A stretch of DNA of 64,000 bases from Cordia subcordata (Eukaryota > Streptophyta > Magnoliopsida > Boraginales > Cordiaceae), in contig JAPTOF010000003.1 of the NCBI GenBank assembly GCA_028554755.1, forward strand, positions 9,371,501 to 9,435,500, read 5' to 3'. The position numbers and the translations under genes were made by a program. Below are positions 45,186 through 56,404 of the stretch, in pieces; positions within the stretch are counted from its first letter, which is position 1; every line of letters starts with the position of its first letter. The notes beneath the pieces were generated by a model that did not search any database, was not told where the DNA came from, and saw nothing but the letters and a program-made list of their open reading frames with translations.

Positions 45186-45217
45186 CCCGTGCAAAACACA
45201 AGATATGAAATGACTAG
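45186..45217 (+). other. Second Helitron-like 3' end, decayed
   Basis: CCCGTGCAAAACACAAG, a short spacer, then GACTAGT. Plant Helitrons commonly end with a CCCGTGC...GCACGGG hairpin and CTAGT. Here the first arm and CTAGT are kept but the second arm is changed. It may be the end of a non-autonomous Helitron whose start was not found. Confidence 0.4.
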
Positions 45218-45271
45218 TTTATAATTCAAATAATACTTTTTTAATCATCAAAAACTAATCACTTTTTTACC

Positions 45272-45360
45272 TTATATACACCACTTGTGAGAGTATATAA
45301 AAAAAAACTTGTACTCTTTTATATTTACTTATTATGTAACATATTTAGAATTTTGAGGTT
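45272..45360. mobile_element. MITE family X, left-end fragment
   Basis: CCTTATATACACCACTTGTG followed by GAGAGTATA and ACTTGTACTCTTTTATATTT matches the left end of the complete copy at 43799. It is cut off before a (TA)n tract. Confidence 0.5.
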
Positions 45361-45363
45361 TAA

Positions 45364-45365
<2 letters not shown>

Positions 45366-45412
<47 letters not shown>
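45366..45412. repeat. (TA)n(CA)n microsatellite
   Basis: About 17 TA units pass into about 7 CA units. Confidence 0.92.
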
Positions 45413-45413
<1 letters not shown>

Positions 45414-45575
45414 TGAGAAAAAAAGAAAAAAACACTTTGAAACGAGCCCTTTTGTTGGTGAATTCATGCCATCGTTAGAGGCACTGAATGATGCACACGT
45501 GGAAAGGGCGAAAGGGACGTATGTTGTCATATAAGCTTTCATTTTTTTTTTTTTTCGAAATACAATATTATTTAA

Positions 45576-46540
45576 TAGAAAAAAATTACGTTACTCTTCT
45601 ATGATATGCCAAAGTATTATATTACTCTCCCGTGTTTCAAAAACTTCAGACCACCCCCTTGTGCTTTTTAAAATTGATCACACCCTCCCCTACCGTTAGT
45701 TAAATACTAACATCGTTAAATACGAGATTAAAATGACAAAATTACACCTCTAATTCCTAGATGGTAAATTTTACATTATTCCCCTGTGATATGTGAAAAT
45801 ATCATGTTGTTTTCTTGTGATATACGAAAGTATCATATTGCCTCATGTGTTTCTAAAACTCCAAAACCCCTATGTGAGAGTGTTTCTAAAACTCCAAAAC
45901 CCTTATGTGAGAGTTCCAGATATTGGAATGGCCCATGTTTGCTTTTGCTTTCTTTCTTTTTTCTTCTTCTTTTGCTTTGTTTTGCGAATGGCCGAGGAGA
46001 TTTTTGGAACTTTTTATTTGTAATTGCATGGATTTTAATCGAATATGGTGATATGATTCAATACAAAAGACGAAGAGAGAAAACGAAATAAGGAATCTGT
46101 TATCTTTTGTCCAAATAGAAGGTACTGTGTAAATAAAAAGTAAAACGAGTAAAAATGTTAGACCAGTAATGTTTCTAGTGCGCGTGGCTCAAATCTTACT
46201 TAGAAATTGACGGAATGAGGTAACATGATAAATTTCGAAAAAAAAAGAGGGGACGATTTGAAGTTTTGGGAACACAAGAGGTAACATGATACTTTTGCAT
46301 ATCACGGAGGGTGTAAATTGATTTACCCTTGTCATCCCAAGGATATTTGTCCAAATGGAAGGTAAAACACGTAAAAATGTTAAACCAGCTAGTGCGTGTG
46401 GCCTAAATCTAACGGAGAAATTGATGGAGGGGGCAATGTTATAATTTTTTTTAAAAAAAAGGGGACAATCTGAAAATTTAAGAACACAGGGGTAATGTGA
46501 TACTTTCGCATATAATAAGGGAGAAACGTGAAATTTACCC
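45576..46540. mobile_element. Nested long-inverted-repeat elements (MULE-like)
   Basis: Two left arms (45576-45735 and 45769-45910) and two right arms (46125-46332 and 46348-46540) share the wording GGTAAATTT, CCCTGTGATATGCGAAAGTA, TCATRTTRCC, TGTGTTTCYAAAACTYCA, the right arms in inverted orientation. R1 and R2 are direct repeats of each other, both starting near GTAAAAATGTTARACCAG. Long inverted repeats with this wording are common in plant Mutator-like MITEs. A 33-bp unit (TGTTTCTAAAACTCCAAAAC start) is duplicated in tandem at 45848-45913. The centre (45915-46110) has no recognised gene. Confidence 0.6.
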
Positions 46541-47106
46541 TTCTTTAATCATTCATTTAGAGTACAAATTTATAACTACAACAGCAAAAACAAACATAAC
46601 TACATAAGACAGGAGCATCTCTAATCTTAATCAAAACAAGGAGACATACAAAACGTCAATATCAAGCATGAAATATGTCTATCTCAACACCCCCAAAACA
46701 ACAACATAAGTAGCAAATCAAACCCACATAATCAATATGTGAGAAGAGGACTCACCTACCCACGCGGTAAAAACTTTGGCATAAACCTGATAGATTCGGA
46801 TCCGCTTGTTGTCAACAAGCTCTCCAAGGACAAAGCCTCCAAATGGCAAAGGCAAGTATTTAAGTAGGATAAGATAAAACAACACGTGAAGAGCACGTAG
46901 ACACCCAAGACATTGAAACCCAAAATTCTTATTCCAAATCTAACACAAAAAAAATAAAAATAAAAGGCATATGAAAAAAACCAAGCAAGGAAAAGATTAA
47001 GACAAAAAAGAAGAAAGAAAAAATACAAGCCAGGCCAACGGACAAAGGCCGGGATGGTGGAAAATGCGACAAAATTGGCTGAGAAAGCAAGACTCCAGAG
47101 AGGACG
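46541..47106 (-). other. Noncoding stretch with one possible minus-strand exon
   Basis: On the minus strand, LKYLPLPFGGFVLGELVDNK and RIRIYQVYAKVFTAWV (about 46758-46865) end at a good GTGAGT donor near 46754. I do not recognise the sequence. It could be an exon relic linked to the open stretch at 47107-47445. The remainder is A-rich without features. Confidence 0.25.
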
Positions 47107-47445
47107 CTATAGAGAGAGAAAGTTGTTTCTTTGTTCTTGTATGTCATATGAGTTGGCTTTCATTATCAAAGCATTAACGCAGGGAAAACAATTGTCAAGG
47201 ATCAAATGAGCAATTCGGTCACCAATTTTGCCAGAGCGCCAACGAGATGAATGACTACTTTTCATGGTCAACAAAGAGGCCTGTTTAATAAAATGGAATA
47301 ATACATTATCCAATCCTAGCACAAATAAAGTCATTGTTGAGGATGGATTAAAGGTGAGCTTAGCATCAGAAGCTCGATTTTCCACTCTTTCGGCCAAATT
47401 AAGGATTAGATTTCTAATATCAGAGGTACTACGAGAAAATTTTCA
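47107..47445 (-). pseudogene. Unrecognised minus-strand open stretch, possible gene remnant
   Basis: From about 47445 the minus strand reads KFSRSTSDIRNLILNLAERV, with ATG at 47397, then ENRASDAKLTFNPSSTMTLF, VLGLDNVLFHFIKQA, SHSSRWRSGKIGDRIAHLIL and DNCFPCVNALIMKANSYD, ending at 47107. The composition is protein-like (mixed charged and hydrophobic residues, no low complexity), unlike the surrounding AT-rich DNA. I cannot assign a family. A stop lies directly upstream. Together with the possible exon at 46758-46865 it may be a degraded spliced host gene. Confidence 0.3.
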
Positions 47446-47479
47446 ACTTTCTGGAGTTTTTCTTTTTATTTAATGGTAA

Positions 47480-48295
47480 GAAAGAGTTACTTGAGATCGG
47501 TTTTAATGACATTTATAGAAAAGTATATAAGATTCCTGGGAATATGAGGTTAAGAATGTCGGATTCCTATATTTGGCTAACAAAATAATAAACAGTCCTC
47601 GAAATGTCACATTTCCAAGAATTCAAAATTTTTACGAATTGGCCAATTTTCATTCCCATATTAGGGGTGAGAATTTTACATTTATGAGTTGTGGGATTAT
47701 ATAGAGTCATTAGAAAGACCAAAAAGCCCATATTTAAAACACTTCATGTATGATAAAAAAGTTGACAATAATAAAATATAATAACCTAGAAAATTAATTA
47801 TTTAACTAATATAAATAAATAAAAACAAAAATTAATTAATGATGAAAATAAATCAATAATTAATTAATAAAAATAAAAAATAATTAAAATAAAAAATAAA
47901 TTTATTAAAAATTAAAATTAATAACAGAAATTATATAATTTAAAAATTAGAAAAATAATAAAATTTATAATTTAATAAAAATAAAAAATATTTTAAAACT
48001 AATAATTAAAACTCATTAAATCAAACATAACACGCTAGCATTCCTATAATACTTTTGATATACCAAGATTCCTGGAAATACTCTAAAATTTAAACGAAGA
48101 ATGTTAGATTTAAACCATATATAACACGGTAAGTTTTCTGGAAATACTCCAAAATTTTCCTAAGAATACTTCTAATATACCACACAGTTTTCATATCATT
48201 CTCAGGAATCACATTCCTAAGAGTTTGATTTCTGAGGATGTGATTCCTGTGAATGATTTTTCATTTTTTGAACCAAACACCAATAGAGTGAGCCA
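47480..48295. other. AT-rich repeat region with GATTCCTGGGAAT-type words
   Basis: AGATTCCTGGGAATATG near the left and GGAATCACATTCCTAAGAG, GTGATTCCTGTGAATG near the right suggest a MITE-like unit with inverted ends (about 47510-48270). The centre (47760-48010) is almost pure A and T. No coding content was found. Confidence 0.4.
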
Positions 48296-48555
48296 TTTGA
48301 CAAGTCCTCCATTAAGTAGTTGTGTTCTACTAGAGAATAAATTCATTCATAGCGTTATGAATTAAATTTATTGGTTAAACAAATTGTTTCAATTATAACT
48401 ATTGTAAATAATTTATAATCGTCCAATTTTGCTGTTAATGTTACAATATTAATAATAATCCTTGTGGCAAATTCTTAGTAACGTGTTCCATGAGCACGTT
48501 ATGGACTTGATCATGATTGCAACTTATCAATTGAGGGAAATTCTTTCAACAATCG

Positions 48556-48785
48556 AACTGATGTTAATTTCATTGAAAATTTTATAGTTTCGAACAAAAA
48601 TTCATAAGATCAAGAATAAAAATTTATAGGTTAAGAAAAAAAATTTTTACTTGTCAATTTTTAAAGTTTTCGGACAAAAATTTATAAATAAAAATTTTTA
48701 TTCTTAATCTACAAATTTTTATTCTTAACTTATAAATTTTTATTTAAAGATTATAAATTTTTAGTCGAACTAATGTCAGTTCGGG
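48556..48785. repeat. Fold-back element of AAAATTTATA words
   Basis: AATAAAAATTTATAGGTTAA and its inverse TTAACTTATAAATTTTTATT lie about 100 bases apart. The ends CGAACTGATGTTAAT and ACTAATGTCAGTTCG are similar in inverted orientation. The 208-bp insertion at 50399-50606 has the same kind of AAATTTTTA... interior and an AAACTGATGTCAGTTT end, so both may belong to one family. Confidence 0.45.
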
Positions 48786-49734
48786 TTATGAAGGGCTAAT
48801 CCATCAGTTGATGGCTTCGCTGGATAAGAAATTGCTTCAAGCCTTGAACGGAAAGCTGCAAGTTTTCAACAAGAGGTTGCTTTATTGGTTAATTAGGCCC
48901 TTTGACACCCAAAAAGAAAAAAGAGAGAGAGAGAATAACAATAATATTTACAAAAACTAGGCCCGTCCCATTTCAGTTTTAGCATTTAACAAACGTTAGG
49001 CTCAATTTGTGTGTCCTAAACGGTTTTCTTGAAAAATATTTTATAATTTTTTTGATGTTTGGTAACATTGAGAAAATTAATTACTTGAAAAATATTTTTA
49101 GTCAATCATAAAATTTTTAGTTAAAAATAGAGAAAAATATTTTTCATTAGTTAAGCAGATGGAATTTTTCACACAGAGTAACTCCCATCTTTGTAACCTC
49201 CAACCCAATACTCATTCCCACCATGTCCTAGGTGTATATTTTTTCAGTGCAAGAACCAAACACTATTTTTAATTATAATGATTAAATATCATAAAATATC
49301 CTATTTTCTAAAAACAATATCTTCTCCTCCAATAAATTCTTTTACGGCAAATGTATGAAACCCCAAAGGGTGTTTGACTTTACTTATTTGACACTTATAA
49401 ATAGCAAATAATAAAAATATATCAGAAAGTATATATATTTTTTTAAAAGTCTTATAAACGCCTAAATAAACAAAGTGGAACACTAGCTTAAACAAAAGAA
49501 AAGTCACAGTTAGAGTTAAAAGTCGCCGTCGAATTCAGAGAGATCAGTTGGCTAATCTTGATGTTCCACTTTACAGCTTCCTCCCTCAACTGCTAGAGAG
49601 AGAAGCGTCCAGGCCATGGCTGTCAAATCACATTTGCCTTTAATACGGACAAATGATGAAATGAGGTACGAATTATAGAAATTACTCTCATTTCGCTAAA
49701 AGTGTGTTTCGCTCCTTATTTTGTAATTTATAAA
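48786..49734. other. AT-rich DNA, no supported gene
   Basis: At 49020-49150, AAAAATATTTT words in both orientations suggest a further small fold-back element. At 49616 an ATG opens MAVKSHLPLIRTNDEM, followed by a GTACG donor, but no continuing exon was found. Nothing else was recognised. Confidence 0.4.
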
Positions 49735-50160
49735 TTTTTAAAAAATATTTTTTAAAATATTTTTTATTATTTATAATTTATAAGTCCCAAATAAATTTAG
49801 CCAAACAGATTGTAAACTTATTTTTAGGTGCTTATAAATAAATTATAATGTGTTTAAATAATATATACTTATAAACTATTAAAATATTTAGTAAATAAAT
49901 ACTTATAAGTAGCAATAAAAGTTAAAATAATTAAAAATAATATATCATTAATTAATATAATACTTTTTAAGGGTAAATTAATTTTTTTATTAGTTTAACA
50001 ATGAGTTTATAAACCGTTAAAAAAAGTTGGTAAATTGGTACTTTTTCCCCTAGCTTATAAGCCATGAAAAGGTACTTATAAGTTGCCAAACATGTAAATT
50101 TTGATTTTTTACCTATAAATTGGTTTGACCAGCTTATAAGCTTAGCTAAAAAAGCTCAAA
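49735..50160. mobile_element. MITE-like repeat, copy 2 (GCTTATAAGC family)
   Basis: It lines up with 786-1085 (see the first copy). Its border CAGCTTATAAGCTTAGCTAA near 50133-50152 is the inverse of the TTTGGCTAAGCTTA type border of copy 1. There is no coding capacity. Confidence 0.5.
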
Positions 50161-50398
50161 AAATCATACAGGTAGGCTCCGCATATATGTTTGCTGGGTT
50201 ATTTTCATTCAACATGTAGATTAAAACATTTCTCATGAGATTATATTATGCAGTTAAAATGGATAACAAAGCCAACCTTTTGATAGAAAATTAAAAAGAG
50301 GTCAAAGGCAATGTACGTCCAATCACTACTTTCCTGCAAATTAATCATTTTCAGGTTCTGCATTTGAATGTGAAAGCATCCACAATATCAATGAATGT

Positions 50399-50427
50399 TG
50401 GCTTTCTCTTCCAAACTGATGTCAGTT

Positions 50428-50473
<46 letters not shown>

Positions 50474-50606
50474 AAACAAAAATTTGTAAACCTATAAAAT
50501 TTTTAATGAACTGATAAATTTTTGTTTAGACCTATAAATTTTATATTCTAAACCTATAATTTTTTTTGTATATTGATGATAGTTCAAATGGATGAAAGAG
50601 CTTCTC
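50399..50606. mobile_element. 208-bp hAT-like MITE with 8-bp target duplication
   Basis: It is flanked by perfect ATGAATGT copies (50391-50398 and 50607-50614). The homologous place in block B has a single ATGAATGT (53755-53762) and no insert, which proves insertion. The ends are imperfectly inverted (TGGCTTTCTCTTCC and the inverse of CATGAAAGAGCTTC-like sequence). It contains a (TA)n tract at 50432-50470. The 8-bp duplication suggests hAT. Confidence 0.75.
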
Positions 50607-50870
50607 ATGAATGTCACTTAATTCAGCTGTTGTTATCAATTTCCAACATACACATACGAAAAGATGGTTCTTGTCCAACAATTTTACCCTTTGGTAAATT
50701 GATTTGCAATGTCGAGATTTCAGTAGGTTTTTCGTCAGGATGGGGCACCAAAATTTTCTTTTACCAAGTGAGTGAGTTTCATTAGCAAAATTGATCAATT
50801 TGTATCAATTAGTCCCTCAAAAAGTCTCCAGCAAACAAGCAAAAATCTCCTATGTAATGAGTCAGAAGAT

Positions 50871-50996
50871 CATCAAACTCCAACTATCTCCAATCTTCAG
50901 GGTGAAAATCTGTTTTGCAATCTCTATTATCATCATCAAACTCCAACTATCTCCAATCTTCAGAGTGAAAATCTGTTTTGCAATCTCTATTATCAT
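50871..50996 (+). repeat. 63-bp tandem duplication
   Basis: The unit starting CATCAAACTCCAACTATCTC is repeated at 50934 with one difference (GGGTGAAAATC versus GAGTGAAAATC). It is absent from block B. Confidence 0.9.
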
Positions 50997-51439
50997 TAGT
51001 AGTTTTCGCCAACACCAAGAGTAAGACTTCTTCAAATCACAGTCCCAAACGCCAGAGCCATTAAGATAGTATATGGGGGAGCTGAAAATTATGATGAGAT
51101 TGCAGTTTGTTGAGAGAATGATACTGGTACAATTTCCTCTTTCTTTTGAGATTGCCGGATTAAAAGTTTTCCATTTTTTAATTGGTTTGTAATGGTATAT
51201 GGTGGAGCTGAAAATTATGATGAAGTTGGTCCACGGATAGCTAAAAATTATGCTTGGATCTAGAATTCATGACAAAATAAATGAATACATACATGCATAC
51301 ATACATGTATATATACATAGCATATATACATACGTGTATATATACAGCAGTTTCATAAACGATACAATAGCCGTGCAATAATTCTTCAATTGCAATGGTT
51401 TATATAGGTTGTGAATCACTAGATGTTGGACCGCAATTA

Positions 51440-51665
51440 TTTGTTAGCATTAGTGACGGTCTGTTGAACAGTTGTTAAATTCTCAATTTGCTATTTACTT
51501 TTCAACCGCCGCAATTCCCTTTAAAGAGGGTGGCATTTGTGACAGAGAAGCACCATTTTTGCAAACGCCATAGATAGCATTAACAGCAGTTCAAATCGCC
51601 ACAAAAAGTATTGATAATAGTTGCAAAGAAGAAGTTTTTTGCAGTAATAGGAAGAAGAGATTATT
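51440..51665. mobile_element. CACTA-like terminal fragment
   Basis: The end TTTTTTGCAGTAATAG (51640-51660 region) resembles the inverse of the CACTA terminus CACTACTACAAAAAA. Subterminal words AACCGCCGC, ATCGCCACAAAAAG and GACGGTCTG in both orientations resemble the short subterminal repeats of such elements. No transposase was found. The left end is not defined. Confidence 0.45.
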
Positions 51666-51812
51666 TTTTGCTTCAGGGAGTATTTAGTTTAATATATAGT
51701 AAAGAATAAGATGGAATTGACTTTCTCTTAAAATGGTGCACGGGACACCTTTTTGTACTATTTACCTGACGTCATGTTTTGTCACGTCTCCAATGCGAGC
51801 TTGGATTGTAAT

Positions 51813-52733
51813 TAGGGATGGAAATCGGATCGGATTTTCGAATAATCAGTTTTTCGGGTTCGGGTTTTTCGAGTTTTGGGTGAAAAAAATCCGATCGGGT
51901 AGTTAACTAGTAACTATCCAGCCAGATATCGGATTTTTCGAAAGGCGAATTTTTTGGATTCGGATGTTCGGATACTCGACATTTCTATGAAGCTAAAAAA
52001 TATAAAATTGTTTACTTTTTTTTTCAGTAAGTTAGCAAAATACATTCATTGATAGTCAAACTAATAACATCCATGTATACAAATAGCACGATGCTCAAAA
52101 CTAAGAATCGGCTCCAATAAACAACAGATGTTAGGTATATAATAAACTAAGCATTGACTCCAATAAAAGAAAAGAGATTGTTCAAAATGACGATAGACAA
52201 ATCAACTCTTTTTAAAATATAAAGACATTTCTATTATAACTATGAACCAAACAAAAGGAAAAATTAATAAATATTAACTATACAAATATATTTCCACATT
52301 TATGTAACTTAAACATAACAAATATTTATGTTAAATTAATGTTATATTTTGTTAATTCTAATTATATTACTCAATTTAGTTGTCTAACTTATTTACAAAT
52401 AGCTTAATTGTGTTATTTAACTTCTCATTACTTTTGTAGAATATCTTTTTTCTCTTTTTTTAATTGTACATTTTAATATTAATACATAATATAAAATGTG
52501 TGTTTATATATGCGTTATATTAGAATATTATGGTGAATGATTTACTATGAAATAGTGTTTGTATTTTTCGGGTTTTTGAGATTGAGTTCGGGTAGGACAA
52601 AACTACCCGATCTATTACCCGATATCTGGTTATTTTTTTCGGATTCCAAATCCGAAAATTTTGCATTTTTTGCATCTGATCAAGTTCAGTTTCGGGTTCG
52701 AATTCGAATATCCGATCTGAATTTCCACCCCTA
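51813..52733. mobile_element. Non-autonomous hAT element, 921 bp
   Basis: The ends TAGGGATGGAAATCGGATC and the inverse of GATCTGAATTTCCACCCCTA are terminal inverted repeats. The flanks ATTGTAAT (51805-51812) and ATTGTGAT (52734-52741) are an 8-bp target duplication with one change. Both subterminal regions are rich in TTCGGGTTCGGGT and CCGATATC words. The centre is AT-rich, without a transposase. It lies inside block A. Confidence 0.8.
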
Positions 52734-54254
52734 ATTGTGATAAGCTCAATGGTTGGGTCAAGCTATGCTTTTGATCGAGTCGGACTAGTGCTGTTGATCG
52801 GGTTAGTCTGATCCCGTTGACCGGATCTGGTTATGCGTATCCCAATCACTACTATTTAACGTCACAACTGAGCTATATACTGCGATCTTATCCTTAATTG
52901 TTGATCACTGTATTATGTTATAATGTTATCATATATTTTATAGAATTATATAGATAATGATGATGATGATCCTTTTATTGTTATAAACATGATGGTTATT
53001 GGAAAAGTAATAATGTTAATAATTAATCAATACAATCATGCTTATAAGAAATATTAATGAATAATAAGGAATTTTTTTTTGTTGTTTGGGTATAATAATA
53101 TTAGTAAATAAAAAATATTATTTATAAATAATGTACGAAGATGATGATGATCGTGTTGTGTTTGAAAGGATATTTTGGGACATTTGACAAATAAATTCAC
53201 TCCCAAAAATATGTTTGGCCTTGAGTGATTAGTCCAAAGTTGAGAAAATTAGATCACTTATGACCAATGAAATCTCTAAACTCAGTTATGTGAAACTAAA
53301 CATCAAAATTAAAACAGTAAAGATTCTAATCTATTTTACACCTGTTTCACCATATACAAATCTATCACGTAAAAAATTATGGTTCTTTTTTTATGTAACA
53401 CGGTCACAGATTTGGTCAATAACAGTTAATCATTTTTATTGTTTTTTTTGGGTTATTAACTCTTTTTTTTGGTTATTATTGATCAACGTTATACTTGAAC
53501 GGAGGTAATTTCAACCACTTAAACTGTTCTCTAATCCTATATATATTTTTTGTGTCGTTTTCATTCAACACACGGATTAAAACGTTTCCCATGGGATTAT
53601 ATTATACAGTTAAAATGGATAACAATTAACAAAGCCAACCTCTTGACAGAAAAGAAAAAAGAGATCAAAGCAAATGCACATCCAATCACTGCTCTCGTGC
53701 AAATTAATCATTTTCAAGTCCTGTATTTGAATGAGAAATCATCCACAAATACCAATGAATGTCTTTCAGCTGTTGTTATCAATTTCCAACACACACACAT
53801 ACGAAAAAAAGGGTTCTTATCCAACAATTTTGTCCTTGCCCTGGTAAATTGATTTGCAAAGTCGAGATTTCAGTAGGTTTTTCGTTAGGATAGGGCACCA
53901 AATTTTTTTGCTAAGCGAGTGAGTTTCATTAACAAATTGATGAATTTATATCAATTAGTCTCAAAAAAAGTTTCCAGCAAACAAGTAAAAAATCTCCTAT
54001 CTAATTAGTTAGAAGATCATAAAAGCTCTTAACAATTACAAAGTGAAAGGTTTAAAGAACTACAGAATTTACCACACCCATTTACCCTAAAAAACACAAC
54101 CCGCTTAATTTCCAGCTGCAATTGCTCCTCCGTGGTTCATTCCAAGCTACCAACCTCTATTTCTCTCGTTCCGTATGTCGTAAAAGACAGCTCCAAGGTA
54201 ACTCTGACAGCACCCCCTTTGGACCTTTCTTGGACAATGCCCTCCCAATCCAAT

Positions 54255-54528
54255 CACTATTAAAAAATTTTAAATTTGAGAGAAAAAATTTCATCTCAAA
54301 CTTACAAAATTCCTTCTCGACACAAATTTGAAATGGAATTTGAAATGAAAAATTTTTGTTTAAAAAACCTTCGTCTCAAAATTTGAGACAAAAAATTTCG
54401 TTTCTCACTGAGACAGAAAATTTTTCATTTCAAATTTCCACCTCAAATTTGAATTAACTTATTAGAAAATTTAGTCTAAAGTTTTCATCTCAAATTTTCC
54501 GTCCCATATTCTACAATTTCTAGTAGTG
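54255..54528. mobile_element. CACTA-type MITE, 274 bp
   Basis: It starts CACTATTAAAAAATTTT and ends AATTTCTAGTAGTG, the inverse of CACTACTAGAAATT, which is a typical CACTA (CMC) terminus. The interior is built of CTCAAATTTGAG and ATTTGAGACAAAAA words in both orientations. The flanks AAT and AAA may be a 3-bp target duplication with one change. There is no coding capacity. Confidence 0.7.
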
Positions 54529-56334
54529 AAACTTGCATGTTTAGTCCGCATTTAGCTGAAAATTATGCTTGGGTAATAGAATTCATGGGAAAAAAAAAGA
54601 GTAAAATTATATAGACGGATAGTAATTTTGCAACCCATGCTTCAGGTCGACTTTTTCTTTTTCTTTTTTTGAATATTCTTTATTTATAAATATTTTTGCT
54701 ATTTTTTAGGTTTAATTTACCTCTATTTATATTTGGTTAAATCTTATAATATGCACTATATTGAGTGTTGGATGTCTTTTTGGTTAGATCTTTGATGCTT
54801 AAATAATACAATATCCTAATAATCCTTTGTCAATTTTGTAGGTAAGTTTGGCGTTTTGTAATAATATATATTCTTTTATTTTTTTGAGCAAGTAATAATA
54901 TATATTCAGGCTTTTTGCTTCTTCATTTTGGTGTATTTTTGGAGCCTTTTTTTTTATTACTTTACCTATTACTAAGTTTATATTATTATTTGTTAAGATT
55001 ATAATTTATATGTTGACATATTAAGATCTAATGATGTTTCTTTTTTTTTTTTCCGCTTATAATTTGAAGAACAGTTTATATAAGTTCTATTCCAGGTATT
55101 TTCCTTTTCTTTGATTATTTACTTTGGTTAAGATAATAGTTTGCGCATACAATGTAATTACAAATAAATAATTAAACTTGTGTATAAATAACATGATAAT
55201 TACAAATAAACTTAAATTAAAAAAATAATTCAAAAGTTTTTTATATGTATAGGCTTGTGTACGAACCATAACATGTAGTAATATTAAAGAATTAAACTAA
55301 AATTAGAATAACCAATTGAATACACAAGTAACATAGATTTATTAAACAAAGTAAAATGAACTGCAAGAAATTAAAAGAAAATATTTATAAGAAAGAAAGT
55401 AAAAGAATATCAAATGTAAATTAGAATGGAGGCTTGAGTTGGATTTAGTCTCCTTAAAATTTTAACGCACTGCTACAGTATTGACAGCTTCTCTCACAAA
55501 CCTCCTAGGATAAATGATTTACCTTTTGTGGATATATCATTCAAATTTTTAGAAGCCAATGATAAGGATGGTGTCAAAACTTTCTTAATTATGCAAGCTT
55601 ACAGACTATAAGAAACACTATATGTAAAAAATAAAAAATAAAAAAAATTCATTTATTTTGTATGTTTTGAAGTTTTTACAATAGTCCTATTTATAGATGG
55701 AAGAATTGGTAAAGTATAAATTCAACCATAAATATGACATTTGAAGGTCTTAAAACACTTTTATATTAACCTTATGGCTTGAAAGTCACTTTAAAGATGA
55801 CACTCCAAGGATTTCAAAACTCATATGCATTAACCTTCATAACCAGCATAGTAGGGAGATCAAAAGCCTTTTAAATGAATAATGTGAAAATTGTTATTAA
55901 TTAAATTTATAATATTGATAAAAAAATTTACCTGAGTTAACAAACAAATGAAAGCTAATATGGCATATTTCTAAAAGCTACAATCCGTCATAATAAAAAA
56001 TATAACTATGTAAAGTAGTATTATGAATTAGTATGTAGTTAAAAAAACATTTTATATATAAGATAATTGTATTAAATGGCAAAAGGTTATATATATAAGA
56101 AAAAACAATGGATTTCGCTTGAATGGTTGGATTTCTTTCATGTTGTTTATTACCATAATTGCAATGCCAACACATGGTAGATAAATGTAATTAGGATATG
56201 GTGCATAAATTAATTAAACACTATAATATATAGATTTATAATAATGTAATATAATATTAAAAATAAAATCTATGATGACTTGGCAAATAGATAGGTGCTA
56301 ATGTGGCACCATTTTTTGAGCTCCCTTGGATTAA

Positions 56335-56337
<3 letters not shown>

Positions 56338-56382
<45 letters not shown>

Positions 56383-56404
56383 TGATGATGATGATGATGA
56401 TGAT
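56338..56404. repeat. (TA)n(GAT)n microsatellite
   Basis: About 21 TA units are followed by eight GAT units. The corresponding place in block A (52950-52970) has only a short GAT run, so the repeat expanded after the duplication. Confidence 0.9.

Larger units (their letters stand above)
50202..53215 (+). repeat. Duplicated block A (old tandem segmental duplication)
   Basis: The block is homologous to 53558-56647 in the same order and orientation. Matching segments are 50202-50398 with 53558-53762, 50615-50870 with 53763-54020, about 51222-51265 with 54546-54590, and 52935-53215 with 56375-56647. The offset stays between 3.15 and 3.45 kb and is explained by different insertions. Block A holds a 208-bp insertion, a 63-bp tandem repeat and a 921-bp hAT element. 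The middle parts could not be aligned by eye. Confidence 0.7.

Noticed and set aside
49616..49664. Possible first exon MAVKSHLPLIRTNDEM with a GT donor
   Set aside because: No downstream exon in frame was found, and the surroundings are MITE-rich. A single short exon is too weak.
50871..50996. Possible CRISPR-like or coding repeat (63-bp unit, two copies)
   Set aside because: There are only two adjacent copies without spacers, in a plant-type genome. It is a simple tandem duplication.
52537..52734. Open stretch inside the hAT element
   Set aside because: It is encoded by the TTCGGGT subterminal repeats of the non-autonomous element and has no transposase motif.
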